Under the pieces are notes generated by a model. The model was not told the DNA's origin. It worked only from the letters and a program-made list of their open reading frames with translations, and did no database searches. From Burkholderiaceae bacterium (GTDB taxonomy: Bacteria > Pseudomonadota > Gammaproteobacteria > Burkholderiales > Burkholderiaceae_B), in NCBI GenBank assembly GCA_020851995.1, contig JADZBO010000169.1, positions 1 to 39,154 on the forward strand: 39,154 nt of DNA. The letters are read 5' to 3'. Position numbers and translations under genes: made by a program. Every line of letters begins with the position of its first letter. Positions within the stretch are counted from its first letter, which is position 1. Positions 1 to 8,918 of this stretch are shown one piece after another.

Positions 1-211
1 CGGCAGGAATCGTGTTGAGGTACGCCGTGTTGGGCGAGAACGGAATGTGCGCCCCTGACCGGCGTGCCAGATCAATCAGCCGTTCGAGCAGGTAATGGGC
101 ACGCTCAGGACCCTCGCGGTCAAGCACCGCGGCAAGCGCATCCAGCCATTCCTGCGTTTCAAGATTGTCTTCGTCCGCAGCGGCCATGAACGCGTTGGCT
201 TTAGGTGCCAT
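1..211 (-). CDS. aceE: Pyruvate dehydrogenase E1 component, N-terminal part (truncated by window edge)
   Basis: The first 70 codons read from an ATG at 211 toward the window start. The N-terminus (MAPKANAF..., then DEDNLETQEWLDAL, HYLLERLID and a Y-x-N-TIP stretch) matches the start of the homodimeric E1 component of the pyruvate dehydrogenase complex, which decarboxylates pyruvate with thiamine diphosphate and passes acetyl to AceF in the cytoplasm. An AGGAG ribosome site lies 7 bases before the start. The gene runs out of the window, so the thiamine diphosphate motif is not visible. It is divergent from the sensor kinase gene, and the roughly 170-base gap must hold both promoters. Confidence 0.85.
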   Translation of the reverse strand, partial: MAPKANAFMAAADEDNLETQEWLDALAAVLDREGPERAHYLLERLIDLARRSGAHIPFSPNTAYLNTIPA

Positions 212-282
212 GAGGATCTCCTGATTAATTATTTGTTCGATGTGGGCATTCTAGGTAAAACCGTTCATCCCGGCAACAAAAA

Positions 283-319
283 ATTTCACCTGACGGGATC
301 GATTTTTACATTGTGAAAT
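283..319. promoter_or_regulatory. Inverted repeat ATTTCAC/GTGAAAT in the divergent aceE-kinase gap
   Basis: ATTTCAC at 283-289 and its exact complement GTGAAAT at 313-319 are 23 bases apart, about three helical turns between arm centres, in the AT-rich gap between aceE and the sensor kinase gene. It could be an operator for either gene. No known regulator consensus was recognised, and a 7-base arm can arise by chance. Confidence 0.25.
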
Positions 320-379
320 ATCCTTCTTTTCAACACCGGAAGAAGACCGTCTAAAATGGGGCACTGCTGGATAACCCGA

Positions 380-2134
380 ATGTCCAATACCCAGAAATCG
401 GTTTTCGCCACACCCTTCCACGATCATGCCCAGTTGCGCCGTCGGCGCTGGTACTGGTTTGCACCCGTGTTCGTTCTGTTCCTGTACGCCTGCGTCATGG
501 GCGCGTTCTTCTGGATGCAGCGCTTACAGAGCGATAGTGTGATGTTCGTGACGATCGATCAGGAGATGCGCCAGCATCGTCTGACCTGGGTTGTGATCGG
601 GCTGTCCGTGGTGATCGTGATCGCCCTGCTCACGCTCTGGCGCTACACGCGCGATCGCTCCGATGCCGAAGCCGCGCTCGTTGCCGAAACCGGCTTCCGG
701 CGCGCGATGGAAAACTCCATGTCGACCGGCATGCGAGTCCTCGATCTCGAGGGGCGCATCGCCTATGTCAACCCGGCGTTCTGTCGGATGATCGGCTGGA
801 ATGAGGCCGACCTGATCGGCCGCATGCCGCCTTTCCCTTATTGGGTACCGGGACGTTACGACTCGCATTTGCACACGCTGCAGAACGTGCTTTCCGGCAA
901 GACACCCACAAGCGGGCTGGAACTGGAAGCGCAGCGGCGGGACGGCTCGCGCTTCACTGCGCGCATGTACGTGTCCCCCTTGCGTGAACCCAACGGCGTC
1001 CAGATCGGCTGGATGACCTCAATGACAGACATCACCGAGCCCAAACGAATCCGCGAAGCACTGACGGCCGCCCACGAACGGTTCATGACGGTGCTTGAAG
1101 GGCTTGACGACGCAATTTCGGTCACCGCCGACACGAACGAGGGCCTCGACCTGTTGTTTGCGAATCGTACCTATCGCCGTCTTTTTGGCGCCCAGACCGG
1201 CGGCCACGAGGAACTGCTGGCAGGTCGACGTGGTCGCTACACCGATGAATCGGTCGAGATTTTCTCCGCGTCCGTGCAGCGCTGGTTCGAAGTGCAGCAT
1301 CGCATGCTTGCCTGGACGGATGGGCGACGCGTCCGGTTGCAGGTGGCCCGGGATATCACTGAACGCCACAACCACGAGGAAGCCTCCCGCATTCAGCAGG
1401 AAAAGATCCAGATCACCAGCCGCCTGACCACGATGGGTGAAATGGCGTCGTCGCTCGCCCATGAGCTGAACCAGCCGCTCACCGCAATCGTCAACTACAG
1501 CGCGGGTGCGGTCGCGATGGTCAAGGCCGGTCGCACGGATCCAGACACCCTGCTGCCTGCACTGGAAAAGGCCGTCAGTCAGGCACAACGCGCCGGGAAA
1601 ATCATTAGCCGCATCCGCGAATTCGTCAAGCGCAGCGAACCTCGCCGTCAGGCGATCCAGATCAGCACCGTGATCGAAAATGCGGTCGACCTGGCCGAGA
1701 TCCACACCCGCAAGCGACACGTCACCATCGTGTGCAGCGTCCCGGCCAACCTGCCTGACGTGTTGGCCGACCCGATCCTGATCGAGCAGGTTCTGCTCAA
1801 TCTCGTCAAGAACGGCCTCGAGGCGATGGATCATGCTGCTCATCAGAACCTGCTTGTCGAGGTTTCGCTGCACGGCAACCAGATCGAGGTCGCCGTGGTT
1901 GATCGCGGCCAGGGCCTGACAGATCCGGAACGACTTTTTGAACCCTTCTTCAGCACCAAGGCCGAAGGCCTGGGCATGGGGCTGAACATCTGCCGCACGA
2001 TTATCGAATCGCATCACGGTCGCCTGTGGGCCACGCCCAATCCGGATGGCGGCACCATTTTCCGCTTTACACTGCCTTGCGCCGCACAAGGCACAGCGCA
2101 GCCGAATCATCAGTCCGAGGAGTTACACGCATGA
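380..2134 (+). CDS. PAS-domain membrane sensor histidine kinase (FixL/DctB-like)
   Basis: A 584-residue sensor kinase. Two hydrophobic segments near residues 21-44 and 67-90 flank a very short periplasmic loop, so sensing is probably through the cytoplasmic PAS region that follows (about 100-225; RDGS and TDITE motifs typical of PAS/PAC). A second, weaker PAS-like stretch leads to a HisKA domain with the phosphorylated histidine in LAHELNQPLTAI (H361). It ends in an HATPase_c domain with N-box VLLNLVKNGLEAM, G1 DRGQGL and G2 GLGMGLNICR. An in-frame ATG exists 24 bases upstream (356), but MSNTQK at 380 looks the more natural start. It overlaps the response regulator gene by ATGA, so the two are translationally coupled partners. 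The signal is unknown; divergence from aceE hints at a link to central carbon metabolism. Confidence 0.85.
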   Translation: MSNTQKSVFATPFHDHAQLRRRRWYWFAPVFVLFLYACVMGAFFWMQRLQSDSVMFVTIDQEMRQHRLTWVVIGLSVVIVIALLTLWRYTRDRSDAEAALVAETGFRRAMENSMSTGMRVLDLEGRIAYVNPAFCRMIGWNEADLIGRMPPFPYWVPGRYDSHLHTLQNVLSGKTPTSGLELEAQRRDGSRFTARMYVSPLREPNGVQIGWMTSMTDITEPKRIREALTAAHERFMTVLEGLDDAISVTADTNEGLDLLFANRTYRRLFGAQTGGHEELLAGRRGRYTDESVEIFSASVQRWFEVQHRMLAWTDGRRVRLQVARDITERHNHEEASRIQQEKIQITSRLTTMGEMASSLAHELNQPLTAIVNYSAGAVAMVKAGRTDPDTLLPALEKAVSQAQRAGKIISRIREFVKRSEPRRQAIQISTVIENAVDLAEIHTRKRHVTIVCSVPANLPDVLADPILIEQVLLNLVKNGLEAMDHAAHQNLLVEVSLHGNQIEVAVVDRGQGLTDPERLFEPFFSTKAEGLGMGLNICRTIIESHHGRLWATPNPDGGTIFRFTLPCAAQGTAQPNHQSEELHA

Positions 2135-2757
2135 ATACGCCCCAAGTCGCCAGCACTGTGTACATCGTCGATGACGACGAAGCCGTGCGCGACTCCTTGC
2201 GATGGCTGCTCGAGGCCAACGGCTATCGGGTGCGCGCATACCCAAGCGCGGAGTCCTTCCTTGGCGAGTACGACGAACAGCAACCCGGCGTCCTGATTGC
2301 CGATGTGCGCATGCCCGGCATGAGCGGGCTGGAGTTGCAGGAGCAACTCATCGCGCGCAAGTCGTCCATGCCCGTGGTGTTCATCACGGGCCACGGCGAT
2401 GTGCCCATGGCCGTTTCGACCATGAAGAAAGGCGCGGCCGATTTTCTGGAAAAACCGTTCAACGAAACCGATCTGCGGGAAATCGTCACGCGCATGTTCG
2501 AGCAGGCCAATCAGCGTCTTTCGCAGGCGCTCGCCCAGCGCAACCACGAAGCCATGCTCGCCAGGCTCACCGCACGCGAGCAACAAGTGCTTGAGCGCAT
2601 CGTCGCTGGACGCCTGAACAAACAGATCGCCGATGACCTCGGCATCAGCATCAAAACCGTTGAAGCGCACCGGGCCAACATCATGGAAAAGCTCCAGGTC
2701 ACTACCGTGGCCGATCTCATGAAGGTTGCCCTGGCCAAATCCGAGGGGGTTGCATGA
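2131..2757 (+). CDS. FixJ/NarL-type response regulator
   Basis: A 208-residue regulator. The receiver domain (1-125) has the acidic pocket [12 protein letters not shown], the phosphoacceptor D58 in [11 protein letters not shown] and the K of FLEKPFNE. The C-terminal LuxR/GerE helix-turn-helix has [15 protein letters not shown] and [26 protein letters not shown], as in FixJ, TodT and StyR. The start overlaps the kinase stop (ATGA at 2131), and its own stop overlaps the folD start (ATGA at 2754), so kinase, regulator and folD are very likely one transcript. Upstream in-frame starts inside the kinase gene are rejected because [17 protein letters not shown] begins just before the receiver fold. 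It is expected to be phosphorylated by the upstream kinase and to activate transcription; its targets are not visible. Confidence 0.9.
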   Translation: MNTPQVASTVYIVDDDEAVRDSLRWLLEANGYRVRAYPSAESFLGEYDEQQPGVLIADVRMPGMSGLELQEQLIARKSSMPVVFITGHGDVPMAVSTMKKGAADFLEKPFNETDLREIVTRMFEQANQRLSQALAQRNHEAMLARLTAREQQVLERIVAGRLNKQIADDLGISIKTVEAHRANIMEKLQVTTVADLMKVALAKSEGVA

Positions 2758-3635
2758 CGGCTCGTGTGATCGACGGTGTCGCGCTCTCGGCCAGGATTCG
2801 CGAGGAAGTTGCGCTGCGCGCCGCCGCACTGACCGCCAAGGGCATCCGTCCGGGGCTCGCGGTGGTGCTGGTCGGCAGCGATCCCGCTTCCCAGGTCTAC
2901 GTGCGCAACAAAGTCGCCGCTTGCGAAAAGGCTGGCCTGTACTCCGTGCTGGAGCAATACCCCGCCACCATGACCCAGGGCGAGCTTCTCGCCCGGATTC
3001 GCGCGCTGAATGCAGATCCCGCCATTCATGGCATTCTGGTTCAGCTGCCCTTGCCCAAACACATGGATCCGCACCAGGTCATCGAGGCAATTGCCGCGGA
3101 CAAGGATGTTGACGGATTTCACGTCAGCAATGCGGGCCTGCTCATGACAGGCAAGCCCCTCTTTCGGCCATGCACGCCCTACGGCGTCATGAAAATGCTC
3201 GAAGCCGAAAACGTGCCGCTGCGCGGTGCCTCCGCGGTCATCGTCGGGGCCAGCAACATTGTCGGTAAGCCGATGGCGATGTTGCTTCAGAGTGCCGGTG
3301 CGACGGTCACCATCTGCAATTCGAAGACGCGCGATCTCGCCTGGCACACACGCCACGCGGACATCGTCGTCGTCGCCACCGGGCGTGCGCGCATGGTGGA
3401 TGGCAGCATGCTCAAACCTGGCGCGGTCGTGATCGACGTAGGCATCAACCGGACCGAGCAGGGCAAGCTCTGCGGCGATGTGGACTTCGAATCGGCCCGC
3501 GAAGTTGCTTCGGCCATCACGCCAGTACCTGGCGGCGTCGGGCCGATGACCATCGCCATGCTGCTGGTCAATACCATCGAGGCCGCCGAGCGCGCGCTCG
3601 CCGCAGGCCAGCGCTTGACGCAAACCGCCGCTTAA
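2754..3635 (+). CDS. folD: Bifunctional methylenetetrahydrofolate dehydrogenase/cyclohydrolase FolD
   Basis: A 293-residue protein of normal FolD length. It catalyses NADP-dependent oxidation of 5,10-methylene-THF to methenyl-THF and its hydrolysis to 10-formyl-THF, in cytoplasmic one-carbon metabolism. The substrate motif [14 protein letters not shown] contains the catalytic Lys. [12 protein letters not shown] and DKDVDGFH follow, then the nucleotide-binding motif [11 protein letters not shown] and the C-terminal signature [11 protein letters not shown]. The start overlaps the response regulator stop by four bases. The coupling of a signalling pair to folD is positional; no functional link can be read from the sequence. 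Confidence 0.96.
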   Translation: MTARVIDGVALSARIREEVALRAAALTAKGIRPGLAVVLVGSDPASQVYVRNKVAACEKAGLYSVLEQYPATMTQGELLARIRALNADPAIHGILVQLPLPKHMDPHQVIEAIAADKDVDGFHVSNAGLLMTGKPLFRPCTPYGVMKMLEAENVPLRGASAVIVGASNIVGKPMAMLLQSAGATVTICNSKTRDLAWHTRHADIVVVATGRARMVDGSMLKPGAVVIDVGINRTEQGKLCGDVDFESAREVASAITPVPGGVGPMTIAMLLVNTIEAAERALAAGQRLTQTAA

Positions 3636-3665
3636 CGCTTAGCACATTGAATCTCCGGGAATTAC

Positions 3666-5759
3666 ATGTCGTTTGAATTGAACCCGCTGCTCGCAGGCAT
3701 TGACGCGCCGATCAATTACGCCGCCGTCCGTCCGGAGCATATTGCTCCGGCCATCGAAGCGCTGCTGGCGCGGGCGCGAAGGGCAGTCGAGGCCGCCGCT
3801 GATCCGTCGCTTGCCCCCGACTGGGAGTCCATCATTACGCCGCTTGACGACGCCTGCGAACCGTTATGGCGCGCATGGTCGGTTGCCGCGCACCTGAATG
3901 CCGTCGTCAATACGCCAGCGCTGCGCGATGCGTACAACGCGATGCTGGGCCCGATCACCGAATATTCCACCTGGGTCGGATTGCACGAGGGGCTTTATCA
4001 ACAGTACCTGCGCCTGCGCACCAGCTCCGACTTCAACCACTGGACGCCGGCCCGCAAGCGCGTCATCGATCTGGCGATCCGCAACTTCCGGCTCAGCGGC
4101 GTTGAACTCGAAGGCGAGGCCCGCAAACGCTACGCGGAACTTTCTGAACAACAGTCGCGGGTATCGCAGAAATTCTCTGAAAACGTGCTGGATGCCATCG
4201 ACGGATGGTCGCTGGCGATCGACGATGCCTCCCGCCTGGAAGGCATCCCGCCCGACGCCCTGTCGGCCGTCAAGGTCGAAGGCGAATCGCGCTGGGTACT
4301 CAACCTCAAGATGCCCTGCTATCTGCCCGTGATGCAGTACGCGCGCGATCGTGGGCTGCGCCACACGCTTTACAAGGCGTATGCAACGGTCGCCTCGGAA
4401 CAGGGCGACGATAATTTCGATAATTCCGGACTGATCGAGCAATCCCTTGCATTGCGTGCCGAGGAGGCCGGGTTATTGGGGTTCGAACACTTCGCGGCCT
4501 TGCGGTTGCAAACCCGCATGGCCGAAAGTTCAGAGGAAGTCACAGGCTTCCTGCGCCAGTTGGCGGAACGCGCCCGCCCCTTCGCTGAGCGCGATCTTGC
4601 AGAACTGAAGGAGTTCGCCCGAACCGAGCTTGGCATTGCGGATCTGGAGCCCTGGGATGTGGCCTATGCGTCCGAGCGACTTCGTGAAAATCGCTACGCC
4701 TACTCGGAAGACGAAGTCAAGCAGTACTTCACCGAGCCGCGCGTGGTGGAGGGGCTCTTTGACGTTGCGCAGACACTTTTTGGCGTCACGCTGAAGTCCT
4801 GCGACATCCGTGGCTGGCATCCGGATGTGCGGGCGGCGAACCTCGTATCTCCCACGGGTGAAGTGCTCGGTTTGCTCGTGATGGATCTCTATGCAAGACC
4901 CGCCAAACAAGGGGGGGCCTGGGTCGACAGCGAACGCACACGGCGTCGTCGTCCTGACGGCATCCAGACACCGATTGTCTACCTGACCTGCAATTTCGCG
5001 CGCGGGCAGGACGGCAAACCCGCACTGCTCACGCACGATGATGTCATCACCCTGTTTCATGAAGCGGGCCATGCGTTGCATGCGTTGCTATCCGAGGTTG
5101 ACGAACCGGGTGTGTCGGCTTTCGCCGCGGTCGAATGGGATGCCATCGAACTGCCGTCTCAGTTCATGGAAAACTTCTGCTGGGAATGGCCGGTGGTGCA
5201 GCGCCTGACAGCGCATATCGACACCCGTGAAACGCTGCCGCGCGATCTGTACGACCGGATGGTTCAGGCACGCAACTTCCAGAGTGGTCTGCAAACCGTG
5301 CGGCAGATTGAGTTCGCCCTGTTTGACATGCTGCTCCACAGCCGCGATCAGGGGCTTTCGATCGCCGAGGTTCTGACCCAACTTGATCAGGTGCGCGACG
5401 AGGTTTCCGTACTCCGACCGCCGAGCTGGCATCGGTTTCCACACAGTTTTTCGCATCTCTTTGCGGGTGGATACGGTGCCGGATACTACAGCTATAAGTG
5501 GGCAGAGGTCCTTTCCGCCGATGCGTTCGAGGCCTTCGAGGAGGCAGTCGAGCGTGCGGCGCATGAGGCACACGAAGCCGCCACTGCGCTTGGTGCCGTC
5601 GATTCCGCCACAGGCGAACGCTTCCGGCGTGAAATTCTCGCGGTCGGAGGCATGCGACCCGCGGCCGAATCGTTCAAGGCATTCCGCGGTCGTGCGCCGC
5701 GCATGGATGCCCTCTTGCGCCACAGCGGCATGGCCGACGGATCGGAGCCTGTTGCATGA
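3666..5759 (+). CDS. prlC: Oligopeptidase A, M3 family zinc metallopeptidase
   Basis: A 697-residue cytoplasmic metallopeptidase of the thimet oligopeptidase family (M3A), the usual size for oligopeptidase A. The zinc site HEAGH is at residues 465-469 (LFHEAGHALHALL), followed by the conserved ELPSQFMENFCWE that supplies the third ligand and structural contacts. The C-terminal YSYKWAEVLSADAFEAFEE signature is also present. It degrades short peptides released by ATP-dependent proteases and signal peptides. It begins 30 bases after folD and its stop overlaps the SCO lipoprotein start (ATGA), so it probably belongs to the same operon. Confidence 0.95.
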   Translation: MSFELNPLLAGIDAPINYAAVRPEHIAPAIEALLARARRAVEAAADPSLAPDWESIITPLDDACEPLWRAWSVAAHLNAVVNTPALRDAYNAMLGPITEYSTWVGLHEGLYQQYLRLRTSSDFNHWTPARKRVIDLAIRNFRLSGVELEGEARKRYAELSEQQSRVSQKFSENVLDAIDGWSLAIDDASRLEGIPPDALSAVKVEGESRWVLNLKMPCYLPVMQYARDRGLRHTLYKAYATVASEQGDDNFDNSGLIEQSLALRAEEAGLLGFEHFAALRLQTRMAESSEEVTGFLRQLAERARPFAERDLAELKEFARTELGIADLEPWDVAYASERLRENRYAYSEDEVKQYFTEPRVVEGLFDVAQTLFGVTLKSCDIRGWHPDVRAANLVSPTGEVLGLLVMDLYARPAKQGGAWVDSERTRRRRPDGIQTPIVYLTCNFARGQDGKPALLTHDDVITLFHEAGHALHALLSEVDEPGVSAFAAVEWDAIELPSQFMENFCWEWPVVQRLTAHIDTRETLPRDLYDRMVQARNFQSGLQTVRQIEFALFDMLLHSRDQGLSIAEVLTQLDQVRDEVSVLRPPSWHRFPHSFSHLFAGGYGAGYYSYKWAEVLSADAFEAFEEAVERAAHEAHEAATALGAVDSATGERFRREILAVGGMRPAAESFKAFRGRAPRMDALLRHSGMADGSEPVA

Positions 5760-6379
5760 ATCCAAGCTGGGCAAGACGTCTGATCGGGGCATCGCTGCTG
5801 TGCATTGCATTGCTGTTGGCGGGTTGCAGCGAAAAATCACCTGACTGGACGCTTTACAACGTGACGGGGCACCTGCCGGATCTGAAATTCACGCTTCAAG
5901 GCGCGGGCAACCGAACGGTCACCGAGCGCGATCTCCAGGGTAAGACGGTCCTGTTGTTTTTCGGTTATGCCAGCTGCCCCGACATCTGCCCGACCACCAT
6001 GGCGCAGTTAAGCGAAGTGCTGCAGAAGCTCGGTGACGAAGCGCGCGACGTACGCGTCGTCTTCATCAGCGTTGATCCCCATCGGGATACGCCTGACGTT
6101 CTGCAGGCGTACGTGGATGCCTTCAATAACCAGGCGATCGGCCTGACAGGCAATGAAGCCCAGGTGGCTGATCTGGCGCGCCATTACCGCGTCGCCTACC
6201 AGATTGAAAAGCCCAAGCCGGGCGATTCAGCCGAAACCTACAACGTCACGCACAGCCGCGGCGTGTTTGTATTTGATAACCGGGGCAAGGCCCGCCTTCT
6301 GGCTTCGGATACCGAAAATGTCGATGCGGTGACAGCCGATTTGCGCAAACTCATCGACGCCACGCGCAAGCCCGGTTAA
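5756..6379 (+). CDS. SCO1/SenC/PrrC family copper-binding lipoprotein
   Basis: A 207-residue thioredoxin-fold protein with a lipoprotein signal: hydrophobic segment about 8-20, lipobox LAGC with C24 as the lipidated residue. It therefore faces the periplasm, anchored in a membrane. The copper/redox site CPDIC gives C74 and C78, and the conserved distant histidine is H166 in NVTHSRGVFVFD. The VDPHRDTPDVL stretch is family-typical. SCO proteins help deliver copper to the CuA centre of cytochrome c oxidase or keep its cysteines reduced. It overlaps the peptidase gene by four bases and ends 59 bases before the convergent flavoprotein gene. Confidence 0.93.
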   Translation: MNPSWARRLIGASLLCIALLLAGCSEKSPDWTLYNVTGHLPDLKFTLQGAGNRTVTERDLQGKTVLLFFGYASCPDICPTTMAQLSEVLQKLGDEARDVRVVFISVDPHRDTPDVLQAYVDAFNNQAIGLTGNEAQVADLARHYRVAYQIEKPKPGDSAETYNVTHSRGVFVFDNRGKARLLASDTENVDAVTADLRKLIDATRKPG

Positions 6380-6438
6380 GCCCTGTCGCCGACTCAATCG
6401 CGATCCCGGCCGCAGGACGCGTTTTACTACGACGATCT

Positions 6439-7851
6439 TCAGGCAGCGAGTCGAACGCCTGCCCTGTCCAGCAGCGCCTGCGCCTCGCGCAGCGCTGTTC
6501 TAAGCCCCTCCTCGATCACCGGATGGTAAAACGGCATCTCCAGCATCTGGTCAATTGTCAGGCTCTGCTGCGCCGCCCAGGCAAGCAGATGGCCGATGTG
6601 CTCCGCGCTCGGGCCGATCATTTCCGCGCCCAGAAATCTGCGGGTCGCGACGTCGGCGTAGACATGCAGCAACCCCTTGTTTTTCAGCATGACGCGCGAA
6701 CGCCCCTGGTTGCTGAAGTCCACCGCACCGGTCACGAACGTGCCCGCCCCAAGCTGCTTGAAGGGGATTCCGATCAGCGCGATTTGTGGATCGCTGAACA
6801 CCACTCCAAGGGAGGCCCGGCGCAAGCCCGCCCGTACGGCGGGAAACCTTGCTGCGTTGTCTCCGGCGATCTTGCCCTCGTCAGCAGCCTCGTGAAGCAG
6901 TGGTACATCCGCGTTGACGTCCCCCGCGATAAAAACCGCTGTGTCGCCGACTTGCATCGTTTCCCGATCAAAGACCGGAACACCCTGCGCGCCCAGCGGG
7001 ATCCCTGCCCTATCGAGGTCGAGGAATGCCGTATTTGGACGACGGCCAGTGGCCATCAGGACCACATCGAATCGCTCGACGCGCTCGGTGTTGTCCAGCG
7101 CCACGTAGCGGATCTCGACTTCATCTCCCACCCGCTTCGTATCAAGGACTCGCGCGTTTGGGTCAAGGTAAAACTCCTGCTGGAATATCCCGCACGCCGC
7201 ACTTCGCACGCGCGGATCGCTGATGCCGCCAATGCTGCCACTCTCGCCGAAGACGCGCACCGCGACATCCAGGCGTGCCAGCGCCTGTCCGAGTTCAAGC
7301 CCGATGACGCCAGGGCCAAAGACTGCAACCCGGCGCGGCAAATCATCCCAGTCGAAGACATCGTCATTGAGCACAAGGCGATCTCCCAACGCCCGGAACG
7401 ATTCCGGAATGAACGCCGAGGACCCCGTAGCGATCACCACCGCAGCAGCACGCACTCTGGTGTGCGCGTCGATCTGCAGCAGGCCAGGAGCGATAAACCG
7501 CGCAAAGCCCCTGATCTTATGCTCGGCCGGAATACTTTCTACGCCGTCGAGCACGAAGCCGACAAAGCGATCCCGCTCGCGTTTGACGCGATCCATGACC
7601 GCTCGCCCGTCAACCCGCACGTCACCATCAACATGAACTCCGAACGCAGCGGTGTGGCGCGCGTGGTGTGCAGCCTCCGCTGCCGCGATCAGCAGTTTGG
7701 ACGGCATGCAACCGACACGCGCGCAGGTGGTGCCGTAAGGCCCTCCCTCGATCAACACCGCGTGCTTGCCTGCCGCGATCGCAGCCCGGTAGGCCGCAAG
7801 GCCTGCCGTTCCGGCCCCGATCACCGCCACATCTGTCGTCAACTGCCTCAT
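6439..7851 (-). CDS. Dihydrolipoyl dehydrogenase-like pyridine nucleotide-disulfide oxidoreductase
   Basis: A 470-residue class I flavoprotein. It has an N-terminal FAD motif AVIGAGTAGLAAYRAA, a redox-active disulfide in CARVGCMPSK (family consensus CLNxGCxPSK), an NAD-binding GPGVIGLELGQALARL, a second FAD motif FIAGDVNADVPLLHEAADEG and a dimerisation domain with FYHPVIEEGLRTAL. The catalytic His-Glu pair is H-P-V-I-E-E. The start at 7851 was chosen because it sits one turn before the FAD motif; a 44-residue upstream extension is in frame but unconserved-looking. It lies 38 bases downstream of the hybrid peroxiredoxin on the same strand, so it may serve as a reductase in peroxide defence rather than in a 2-oxoacid dehydrogenase complex. 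Confidence 0.85.
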   Translation of the reverse strand: MRQLTTDVAVIGAGTAGLAAYRAAIAAGKHAVLIEGGPYGTTCARVGCMPSKLLIAAAEAAHHARHTAAFGVHVDGDVRVDGRAVMDRVKRERDRFVGFVLDGVESIPAEHKIRGFARFIAPGLLQIDAHTRVRAAAVVIATGSSAFIPESFRALGDRLVLNDDVFDWDDLPRRVAVFGPGVIGLELGQALARLDVAVRVFGESGSIGGISDPRVRSAACGIFQQEFYLDPNARVLDTKRVGDEVEIRYVALDNTERVERFDVVLMATGRRPNTAFLDLDRAGIPLGAQGVPVFDRETMQVGDTAVFIAGDVNADVPLLHEAADEGKIAGDNAARFPAVRAGLRRASLGVVFSDPQIALIGIPFKQLGAGTFVTGAVDFSNQGRSRVMLKNKGLLHVYADVATRRFLGAEMIGPSAEHIGHLLAWAAQQSLTIDQMLEMPFYHPVIEEGLRTALREAQALLDRAGVRLAA

Positions 7852-7889
7852 GTCATTTCCTTCAATACGGGTTACGGACGCGCGCATTC

Positions 7890-8627
7890 TCAAGCGGCCT
7901 TGGCAAAACGCGCCTTTAGGGCGTCCAGCCCGCCGACATGTTCGCCATTGATGAAGATCTGCGGAGCCGTGGTGTCGCCGCATACCGCGCCAATCACACG
8001 ACCGCGCACTTTGTTATCCAGCGGGATTTCGATTGCGTGATAGCCTGCGGCATCGAGCAACTCCTTGGCTTCAATGCAAAACGGGCAGCCCGGCTTGGAA
8101 AACACGACGACCTGATCAGGCGCCTTGGCTTTGGCGTCGATGTAGTTCAGCATCGTATCGGCGTCCGACACCTCGAACGGATCGCCGTCCTTCTCCGGTT
8201 CGATAAACATCTTTTGCACGACGCCGTCCTTCACCAGCATCGAGTAACGCCAGCTGCGCTTGCCGAACCCGATCGCCGACTTGTCAACCAGCATCCCCAT
8301 GCCGGCGCTGAATTCGCCATTGCCATCCGGCAGCAGAACGATGTTGTCCGATTCCTGATCCTTGGCCCATTCATTCATCACAAAGGTGTCGTTGACCGAA
8401 ACGCACACCACGCTGTCCACGCCGAGTTTGGCGAAAGTCGGGGCCAGTTCGTTGTAGCGCGGCAGGTGCGTGGACGAGCACGTCGGGGTAAAGGCGCCGG
8501 GCAGCGAGAACACGACAACAGTCTTGCCCTTGAACACGTCGTTGGTGGTCACTTGCTTCCAGGCATTGTTTTCACGCACCTGAAAAGTGACGTTGGGTAC
8601 GCGCTGACCTTCACGATTTTGCAACAT
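7890..8627 (-). CDS. Hybrid peroxiredoxin-glutaredoxin (PGdx/hyPrx5)
   Basis: A 245-residue fusion. Residues 1-165 form a Prx5-type peroxiredoxin with peroxidatic C50 in SLPGAFTPTCSSTHLP. Residues 171-245 form a glutaredoxin with the CPFC active site (C181, C184) and a TAPQIFINGEHVGGLDAL glutathione-binding motif. Such hybrids reduce hydrogen peroxide and alkyl hydroperoxides using glutathione, the fused glutaredoxin recycling the peroxiredoxin thiol, in the cytoplasm. It is the first gene of a probable two-gene unit with the flavoprotein gene downstream. The start MLQNREG at 8627 fits the family N-terminus. Confidence 0.94.
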   Translation of the reverse strand: MLQNREGQRVPNVTFQVRENNAWKQVTTNDVFKGKTVVVFSLPGAFTPTCSSTHLPRYNELAPTFAKLGVDSVVCVSVNDTFVMNEWAKDQESDNIVLLPDGNGEFSAGMGMLVDKSAIGFGKRSWRYSMLVKDGVVQKMFIEPEKDGDPFEVSDADTMLNYIDAKAKAPDQVVVFSKPGCPFCIEAKELLDAAGYHAIEIPLDNKVRGRVIGAVCGDTTAPQIFINGEHVGGLDALKARFAKAA

Positions 8628-8640
8628 GGCTGAATTTCCT

Positions 8641-8737
8641 TGATTTGATGTCGCCTGATTTGGCTTAACCTGATTTCGTCTGAGTTAACTTGGTTTGGAC
8701 TGAGTTAACCTGCTTCGGCCTGTTCTTGCTTCGCTGA
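8641..8737. repeat. Degenerate CTGATTT-type short tandem repeats
   Basis: Between the peroxiredoxin start and the AT-rich gap, the words CTGATTTG, CTGATTTC, CTGAGTTAAC (twice) and CTGCTTCGGC recur at roughly 10-15 base spacing. The stretch looks like a decayed tandem duplication. The two TGAGTTAACxTG copies (8691-8702 and 8701-8712) are the most alike. It may form part of the 5' leader of the peroxiredoxin mRNA. Confidence 0.4.
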
Positions 8738-8918
8738 TTGCGCAGGTCCAAACAGGCATGGACGAATCATAATTAACAGCTATCAATATATCTAATTGAA
8801 TTTATTAAATCTATCGATAGGTAAAAGCGAATTCATCGCAACTTGTATTAGTTAATTTTTATGAGACGATCTGAATCAGTCAGTTCAGCCTGACCTTCTC
8901 GACAAGAGTCCGCTGACG
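8738..8918. other. AT-rich non-coding gap with CTATCGATAG palindrome
   Basis: No gene is visible. The stretch 8768-8860 is strikingly AT-rich against high-GC surroundings and contains the perfect palindrome CTATCGATAG at 8811-8820. A further ATAG/CTAT word occurs at 8780-8783 on the plus strand. OxyR recognises spaced ATAG/CTAT words and the gene downstream on the minus strand is a peroxidase, but the spacing here does not match the four-element OxyR pattern, so I do not call it. The promoter of the peroxiredoxin gene probably lies here. Confidence 0.35.

Noticed and set aside
1019-2110. Long minus-strand open frame (363 codons) antisense to the sensor kinase
   Set aside because: The plus strand has a complete kinase with all motifs. 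The antisense reading is rich in Arg, His, Asp and Gly without any domain, typical of a shadow frame in high-GC DNA.
2511-3623. Minus-strand open frame of 370 codons across folD
   Set aside because: It is antisense to a complete FolD and its composition is that of a mirrored GC-rich gene.
6523-8040. Plus-strand open frame of 505 codons across the flavoprotein gene
   Set aside because: It is antisense to a fully motif-supported dehydrogenase and its translation has no recognisable fold.
8760-8825. OxyR operator upstream of the peroxiredoxin
   Set aside because: ATAG and CTAT words exist, but not at the 11-base steps of the OxyR pattern.
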